Positions 57,473 through 64,000 of a stretch of DNA of 64,000 nt are shown here, piece after piece. Below the pieces are notes generated by a model. The model had not been told where the DNA came from and did no database searches. It worked only from the letters and a program-made list of their open reading frames with translations. How positions within the stretch are numbered: the stretch's first letter is position 1; each line of letters opens with the position of its first letter. The translations under genes and the position numbers were made by a program. This DNA is from Rosellinia necatrix (taxonomy: Eukaryota; Ascomycota; Sordariomycetes; Xylariales; Xylariaceae), in the NCBI GenBank assembly GCA_021209875.1, contig JAGYVD010000003.1, positions 4,154,001 to 4,218,000 of the forward strand, given 5' to 3'.

Positions 57473-58105
57473 CTATGCTCGAACCAAACCATAAAATAAT
57501 GTCCAGGTCAATATGTACCCTGCCAGACCGCCGAATAAGCCTCCTGTCCAAAACTCGTATTGTGACCTGAAGTACCGGCTCGTATCGAACATCGTGTGCC
57601 CAGTTTTCAACGACGTCGGCGCAACCCGGATACCGTAGAAGAGGGCGGTGGTAAGGAGGGTGAGGATTAAGTAAAAAAGGAAACCACTGTAGGATTCGAG
57701 GCCTAATATTCCGGCGGCGGCGCCGAATATAGATGCTGTGAGATTCTGGAGGTTGGACAAAGCCTGCGAGAAGAGAAGGTGAGAAGAATTAGCGTCAGGG
57801 TTGGCCATGGCGGATAAGTAAAGGCTGTGTAGGAAACTGGCAATAAGACCGGCAAGAATGGAGCACAGAGCGGCTCTCTGCTTCCTCAGCATTTGCCCCG
57901 GATCCATAAAGGGCACCGTCGTGGCCGATAGCCCTGTCGACAGGTCTCCTTGTATGGCTCGCTGGTTGCATGCCCGTAGATAGTGTTGGTGGTGGAGGTT
58001 ACAATTGCTTGATTGGAATACGTGGACAGGTATATTCACCTTTGTGTTGTGCATGACCGACTCCGGCACAATCGGGGCGATCTGGAACTCCCTTTCCGTC
58101 GGCAT
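57473..58105 (-). CDS. EMC6: ER membrane protein complex subunit 6
   Basis: Two exons (58105-58040, 57763-57473) give 118 residues. Exon 1 encodes MPTEREFQIAPIVPESVMHN, the cytosolic start; exon 2 encodes ALSNLQNLTASIFGAAAGIL, LESYSGFLFYLILTLLTTAL and GGLFGGLAGYILTWTLFYGL, three transmembrane helices characteristic of EMC6. It is part of the EMC insertase for tail-anchored and multipass membrane proteins in the ER. The 276-bp intron (GTGAAT to CGCAG) is a multiple of three and has no in-frame stop, so an unspliced message would encode 210 residues; the spliced form matches the family's length. The intron insert has no recognisable domain and lies between the cytosolic tail and the first helix. 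Confidence 0.9.
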   Translation of the reverse strand: MPTEREFQIAPIVPESVMHNTKVNIPVHVFQSSNCNLHHQHYLRACNQRAIQGDLSTGLSATTVPFMDPGQMLRKQRAALCSILAGLIASFLHSLYLSAMANPDANSSHLLFSQALSNLQNLTASIFGAAAGILGLESYSGFLFYLILTLLTTALFYGIRVAPTSLKTGHTMFDTSRYFRSQYEFWTGGLFGGLAGYILTWTLFYGLVRA

Positions 58106-59353
58106 GACTGCGCACGGTCGATGCTATTTTACGATGGGTATGTCTCGACGAGGGCGTTCTTTGTGCATAAATGGCGGGAAGTGGTGAGTGACGTTGGTGG
58201 GTGGGTTGTTGGATGAAGCTGGCATGGTTGGACGATGGGTCGCCGAACTTGCAGCCTCACCTTGCCCGTCCACTGAGCTGTTCTTAGTAGGGCTAATTAA
58301 GTAGGTACCTAACCTACCTACCTAGTGTAGTAGTAGTAGTAGTAGTATTAACGTCTAATCTAGGTGTCTGGAAGATGAATTACCTACCTAGTGTAGGTAG
58401 GTAGGTACCCAAGCTGCCATGGGTATGACAGGGCCCTCGGCCAATCATCTATCAGTATTCCTCTCGGTATACCTACCGGAAGGTCTCCAGGCTCCATAGC
58501 GGGGCGGGCGATGCCTGAAGCGACGGGACCCGGCGTCTTTGTCCCCCCCATTCGACAGGCACCTACCACTCAGGTCCTTAGGTGAAAGTCTATCAGGAGT
58601 CTAGGCGCCGGATGTTATTCTCAGCAGTGCACAGCAGCCTGTGCTGGGCTATGAAGCAACCTATCACGGATCGGATCCGGACCTCCTCCTCCCTAACAGT
58701 GCAACGTGGGAAGCACAGCATTCGGGACACTAACGTGCTTAGTGTACGGGGTACCTTGTCCCCGTATACAATCACGACAATTACCTACGCTTCTCGCAGT
58801 CGCTAAGGCTGGTAGACCGTAGCGCTACCCCCGACTCACTCCGGGGGTACCGTACCGCCCAAGGGTCGTTCCTGTCCTGCACAAGGGATGGATCTCATGG
58901 TGCCGGTCATTACATCAATGCAATCCCCCGTGATATCCTTGTTGCTAATCTCGAAACGCAAATAACCAAACAAAAAAGCACATACGCGCAGCACCAAAAC
59001 GGCTTCCCTTTCAACCGCGCCCGACCCGGATCTCTGGTCCAAACCCGCTCCTTTCTAGTGCATCGCTGTGGCGCATCCGTCGTCGAGGTCTGTCGTATCG
59101 CATCGCATAGCCTCGCCGTGTGCTATCCATACCCTGCATACCCTACATATCTCCTTGGATCGATCTCCTTTCCCGTTCCTCCCGACGCCACGTTGTCGCC
59201 GTGTCAGACCTCGACGATCCTGCGTGTCCTGCCGGTCGCCGGTGTCCTGTCGGTGCAACGCCAGTGCTCTCCCTGAACGCCACGTAAAGCCAAGGGAATC
59301 GCCACACACCCTCGCGCAGATGGATGCGATCCGTCCTGCAACACCGTGATTAT
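58106..59353. other. Divergent promoter region
   Basis: Between EMC6 (-) and the vezatin-like gene (+). TAGGTACCTAACCTACCTACCTAG clusters at 58301-58325 and 58381-58410 flank a TAG/TAGTAG trinucleotide tract (58326-58348). Pyrimidine-rich near 59160-59240, probably the leader of the vezatin-like gene. No gene. Confidence 0.5.
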
Positions 59354-61453
59354 ATGGAGACTCACGTCGATGAGGGCTCGCCCTTGGGCAACTATCTCGA
59401 GGGTACGTTTTTAACCCATCCATCGCTGCTACGACCATACTAGATTGTCTGGCACCCCGCTGTGTCTCGAAGATGAACGCAGATCTATCCCACATGATGC
59501 TAACCACGACTGAAATAGCCGCGGGAGAGCGTGAGGAGGACCAGTGGGACTGGCAGGAGCCGGAAAATAGGGAACGTGACGTCTCGCCGCCCTCGACACC
59601 CCCGCAGGACTTTGCGCCCCGCGGTCTTGCCAAAGTTCGGAGGAAGTTTAGAGAGAGACTAGCCGAGCCAATGCGACTCGAACTTCCCAGCTTGCCCTCT
59701 CATATCGATTTTGGCGATATCCAGAACCACGCGTCCCCCGTGTTAGACGTGCTCCGGCTCCTGCTAGAGACTGTAACGTCCTCCATCGACCATGCCCGCT
59801 CCATTGGATTTCTCGAACGCCTGCGTCTCGCCATCGTCCAGTCCCAGCTTTTGGACAACCCTCTTACGTTGGGCTATCACTCGTTGGCGGAAACCACCGT
59901 GCCGGAGTCAGAGGCCGAGTTGAACTTCCATGGCCTCACGACGTCGGGAGTGGTGGCTGCGGCAGTCTTTGGCGTTGGCCTGGCCTCGCTCGCCCGCTGG
60001 TACGCTCTGGGTGGATTCTTGCCGACGTGGAAACGACTGCTAGTCTCGATTGCCCTGACAGTTACCCTGCTTTATTGCGTCAGGGCTTATATCCGTCGAG
60101 AGATTCTAAGGAACATCCAACGACAGGGGTTGGTTGAATCTGCGTCCTTCTTCGCTCACTCTCGCGACTTTGATTGTGCCAATAGTGCGGCGCTGAACTT
60201 CATCATGGAAGTGGAGTTAGTGGCACGTGGATATCGACTGTAAGACGATCCCTCCCATACGCTGAACAAAGCGCTGACTTATGGATAGGAGCACGCCCAT
60301 TCCACCCGTTAGCCGACTGGAGAAAAACGGTCAGAACGTCAAGTGCCTTCAACTTCGGCATGCCGTTCGAACCAGCTTCACAGAGGTGATAGCAAAGTAC
60401 TATCAGACAGCTTTTACGATATGGGGATTCGCAGAGCAGACCGAGCTACTCCAACTGCAATCGCAGTACCAGTTTACAGTTGCGGATGTAGTAGAGCGAT
60501 TCCACCTCTTCTCAAACAATGATTCTCCAGACGGTGAAAAACTGCAGTCGCTAAAAGATGCTGCATATCTCTTCCATGATATCCGCAAGATATTCCTTAG
60601 TGGTTTGCTTGCGCTGCACACTTCGGGCAAGGACGCTGATCGCCTACATTTCACAACCGTATTGGAAGCTTTTAGAGAGCTAAACGTTGTTACGAAGCAA
60701 GCTTACACAAGATTGAAAGATGTCTTGACCGAAAATGATTGTATGTGATGACTCAACACCTTGACCACCGCCTATCTAACAAATCTCGCAGATCAAATCA
60801 ATCAGCTACCTAAGGTCCCAAAATCACCACTGTCTCCTAATCATGATCGATGGCAACATCAAGTCCGACGGCTGGGCTCCATGACTATGAACATCCGTAG
60901 TGTGCAGGCCAAGTTGCATCTTCTGCAGGAGGAGTCAAATAAGGCACTCAACGAAGCCACCGACATCACCGCTATGGGCCCCCTGTTCATGGCCCAGTAC
61001 GACTCTATCGGACAAGACTTGCGTGATCTCATGGAGGCCTGGCAGTCCGGAAAGAGGGCACTACAATCTGGTATCAACAGAAACGAGAAACGCATCTCAT
61101 CGATCGGGCTTGCCATGGCCTCACCGACGAGTACAATGAGTGGCCGAACGATTGCCGGAGATGATAGTAGTACAGATGAGCACGAGCCGGGTGTAGAGGA
61201 TGCCCTGAGGAAGCTTACCGGAGAGCCGACGCTGACAAATCTAGGGGCACCAAACGAGCCCGAAGTCTTCGAAGCAATCTCGGTGCCACGACCCAGAAGC
61301 ATGCTTACGAGAGAGGAAAGAATTGTTCGTATGAGAGAAGATCGCAAGACTAAGGAGATCGCCAGAGCGAAGGCCGATGCATATAGGGGTATGGTGCGGG
61401 AACTCGAAGGTGTTCTCGGCAGAAAGGGACCTCACGGTCGGGCATCGTTATAA
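59354..61453 (+). CDS. Vezatin/Inp2-type membrane protein
   Basis: Four exons (59354-59402, 59519-60239, 60289-60740, 60792-61453) give 627 residues. After an acidic N-terminus (METHVDEGSPLGNYLE...) come two hydrophobic segments around residues 168-185 and 198-215 (VVAAAVFGVGLASLARWYAL and LLVSIALTVTLLYCV), a helical domain with FTEVIAKYYQTAFTIWGF and DAAYLFHDIRKIFLSGLLAL, and a charged C-terminal helical tail. I assign it to the fungal vezatin family (myosin-binding domain), whose yeast member Inp2 is the peroxisomal receptor for the type V myosin Myo2. Location and cargo here are inferred. The introns (116, 49 and 51 bp) end in AATAG, GATAG and CGCAG. The 49-bp intron is near the lower size limit but required for frame. 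Confidence 0.82.
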
Positions 61454-62473
61454 ATACCGTATGCCGACGGCACCGGCGTCCAGCCATAACACATGTGATG
61501 AATACATAATGACTCTGTTACGTTGGGTGCGCTTGGGTATAGACTGGATCCTTCTTATGAGGGTAATATTCCTCCTCGCTTTGGCGCTACAGGTATCCAG
61601 GAGTTTTGGGAATTAGCTGGGAGGGGAAAAAGCCACATAGAAACCGGGCGCCACACGATCTTTTTACAGTATATTATCTCTTATGTCTCATAAGCCCCGC
61701 ATGTATATAACACCATACATATCAATAGTGTTTAGTAGCTTGGATTCTTGGGTTTCAAGGATGTTATTAACAAGGCACATCTGCAAATTCCTCTTTTATG
61801 AAGGGAGGTATCTTCAGAGACTTGAAATGCCAGTTTCTTGTGGTGAAGCCAAGATACACCTACCTGCCATGAGGTAGGTACTCTACCTACCTAGGTACCT
61901 CCTTAGAAACATATACAAGTAGGACTGGTAGTGTGCGTATTAGTACCTAGATAATGAGGTTTGGTGTCCTAGTGTAGTTACTTAGTGATTTGGACCAATG
62001 CCTAGGTACTTAAGCTAATCATTAATTCACGTGGGTGCCTCTTTCTATAAGTACTGTTGGGGAGAGACAAGACACAATCAAAGTACTTCCTCATTCAAAA
62101 GGTGAAGGTGCCTCAGATGTATGTGGGTAGGTAGTTATCAGCTTACAGCTGCGAGCAGTTGCTTGGCAAAAGGTTGCGCGTCTTTCGCGACTGTCATTAA
62201 ACCCCTGGCACAAGCGCGTCGACCCACGCGCAGGGTCCCCAGTGCTACTAAATAATTCCTCTTCCAGCCCATGCATACCTAGCAGCTTGCTGAATGCACA
62301 TCCACAATCCCCCAGCAAGTTCACACTCAAATCTGAACAGCAGCTCGAGCAACAAATAATCCCGCCGCCTCAACCTCACGCTCATATCTTACCATTTCCT
62401 TGTTCTCCTCGCATTTGACCTTACAAGAGTCAGCTTCTTTTATTCCCACCACTCGTCTCATACCCTTGTCAAG
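61454..62473. other. Intergenic, promoter of PCNA
   Basis: Begins with the 3' flank of the vezatin-like gene; a TAGGTACTCTACCTACCTAGGTACC cluster lies at 61874-61900 and more such motifs at 61945-62010. The pyrimidine-rich stretch 62330-62470 leads into PCNA. An MCB-like ACGCG occurs at 62215-62229 (CGCGTCGACCCACGCG), which would suit S-phase control but is unproven. Confidence 0.4.
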
Positions 62474-63439
62474 ATGCTAGAAGCCAGACTCAGTCAGTCG
62501 ATGGTCCTGAAGAAGGTAACCCTCTCCAACCCTCCCCTCCCACTCCGTGCATCTCTATACGCTCGGGTCAAACTAACTATCTTGCAGGTGGTGGACGCCA
62601 TCAAGGACCTGGTGCAGGACTGCAACTTCGACTGCAATGACTCGGGCATCGCCCTGCAAGCCATGGACAACTCCCACGTCGCCCTCGTGTCCATGGCGCT
62701 AAAGGCAGAATCATTTGACCCTTACCGATGCGACCGAAACATTGCCTTGGGCGTCAACCTTGTCTCGCTTACCAAGATCCTACGTGCCCTCCAAAACGAT
62801 GACATCGTGACCCTCAAGGCCGAGGATGCGCCTGACTCCTTAAGCATCACGTTCGAGAGCAGCACAGCGGATCGTATTAGCGAATATGACCTGAAGCTCA
62901 TGGATATTGACCAGGAACACCTGGGTATCCCCGATACCGAGTATGCCGCCACGGTAACCATGCCTTCTTCTGAGTTCAAGCGTATCTGCACAGATTTACA
63001 GGCCATGTCAGAATCGGGTAAGTTCGATGGTCATCGCCAGATCCCCAAGCCGGGTACGGTTCTAACATTGAGCAGTCACGATTGAAGCCACCAAGGACGG
63101 CATCAAGTTCTCTTGCGCTGGTGACATCGGCAACGGTGCCGTGACGCTACGAAACTACCAAAACGTCGAGAAAGAGCATTTGAACGTAGACATCGAACTT
63201 ACTGAGCCTGTTTCCCTGACCTTCTCCCTAAAATACCTGGTCAATTTTTGCAAAGCACAGCCGCTCTCAGATAGAGTCAAGATCTGCCTCTCTAACGAAG
63301 TACCCCTCCTGGTGGAATACCTTGTAACGGGTACCAGTTACCTGCGTTTCTACCTGGCGCCCAAGGTTCGTCACGCGCCCTCTGCCCTGTGTTTGCTCTG
63401 TATGCTGACGATATATCATAGATTGGAGACGAGGAGTAA
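62474..63439 (+). CDS. POL30: Proliferating cell nuclear antigen (sliding clamp)
   Basis: Four exons (62474-62515, 62588-63017, 63076-63365, 63422-63439) give 259 residues, the normal PCNA length. Landmarks: MLEARL start, [36 protein letters not shown], the interdomain loop [16 protein letters not shown] that binds PIP-box partners, and the C-terminal YLAPKIGDEE with the last five residues in a tiny exon 4. Lys of the PCNA SUMO/ubiquitin site ([17 protein letters not shown] is the second-domain strand after KDGIKFSC) is consistent with Lys164-type context. It is the homotrimeric clamp for DNA polymerases delta and epsilon. Introns are 72, 58 and 56 bp; the last has a GTTCGT donor. All exons are in frame. 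Confidence 0.96.
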
Positions 63440-64000
63440 AGAACGCTTTGACGATAATACATAATGATGACATTGACGAAGATACCTTAGAATCGGAATG
63501 GGTAGAGCTGCATGCGGGTAGGATACTACACCACGGCCACTGGGTAGGATACTGCGTCACGGCGACCGAGGAGGACACCAACAAAGGTATTTGACACGGC
63601 ACAATTGACGTGCCCAAAGAGAATCAATTGTTGCATTCGAGTGCATGGTATAGCTAAATTAATACAAAAAAAACCATAGCCGTCTTGCTACCATAGCCCT
63701 AACGTGATCCGATGACATATTCTCCATCATCGCATCTATATTAAAGTTGGTATCTAAGATGGCTGTGGTGTAACCCCCAAATCGCCTTAAAATACCTGGT
63801 AGGTAGCAGCATATAAAGTAAGTATAGGTACCGTACCTACCTAGCCTACTTACCTACTGACTTACTTAACCTTTCTGGACTTAACCTTACCTACTTAACC
63901 AAGGGAACCCTACCTGAGTTAGTGCGGGGCAAGCAAAGGCCAGCGCGGGGCGCCTGCAAGCGTCCGGATAACGCCGATGTAGGCCGCTTTGCGGTCAGAC
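63440..64000. other. Intergenic to end of window
   Basis: 3' flank of PCNA, then a TACCTACCTAGCCTACTTACCTACTGACTTACTTAACC cluster (about 63830-63900). No gene recognised before the window ends. Confidence 0.5.

Overview
The window is a nuclear segment of a filamentous ascomycete (Pezizomycotina, most likely Sordariomycetes). The evidence is dense protein genes on both strands with short spliceosomal introns (about 49-280 bp, GTRNGT donors, CTAAC/CTGAC branch sites, YAG acceptors), GC-rich exons in AT-richer intergenic DNA, and fungal-specific families (fungal SEC9, a Ser/Thr-rich GPI protein, DUF3712, the fungal vezatin/Inp2 domain, Hpm1). Intergenic DNA is full of short TAGGTACC / ACCTACCT motifs. 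I found no viral, plasmid, CRISPR or intact transposon sequence and recognised no tRNA. All exon models were spliced by hand; each closes in frame except the cytochrome b2-like gene, which is one base short.

Layout. 1-16 kb: Rex1-type RNA exonuclease (-), a coiled-coil protein (+), a SET-MYND protein (-), a GNAT acetyltransferase (+), a tandem dihydroneopterin-aldolase-fold protein (+) and a DUF3712 membrane protein (-). 17-31.5 kb: cytochrome b2-like FMN dehydrogenase with one frameshift (-), a Baeyer-Villiger monooxygenase (-), Hpm1-type histidine methyltransferase (+), a GPI-anchored wall protein (+) and a PTC7-type phosphatase (-). 32-40 kb: SDHB (+), a low-complexity protein (-), tubulin cofactor E (-) and a peroxisomal MaoC hydratase (-). 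40-50 kb: a basic hypothetical protein (+), a Dhr2-like RNA helicase (-), SDHAF3/Acn9 (-) and the t-SNARE Sec9 (-, 12 exons). 50-54.7 kb is a gene-poor island with decayed 5S rRNA fragments and small duplications. 54.7-64 kb: GTPBP1/2-like GTPase (+), EMC6 (-), a vezatin/Inp2-like protein (+) and PCNA (+).

Most genes are housekeeping and unrelated in pathway. Functional echoes are SDHB with its assembly factor SDHAF3 13 kb apart, PTC7 divergent from SDHB (both mitochondrial), and three ribosome/RNA genes (Rex1, Dhr2, Hpm1). The points most worth checking are the two GC-AG introns and the zero-layer Gln-to-Gly change in sec9, the one-base frameshift in the cytochrome b2-like gene, the 5S relic island, and the in-frame retained-intron possibilities in EMC6 and the 40.9-42.4 kb gene.
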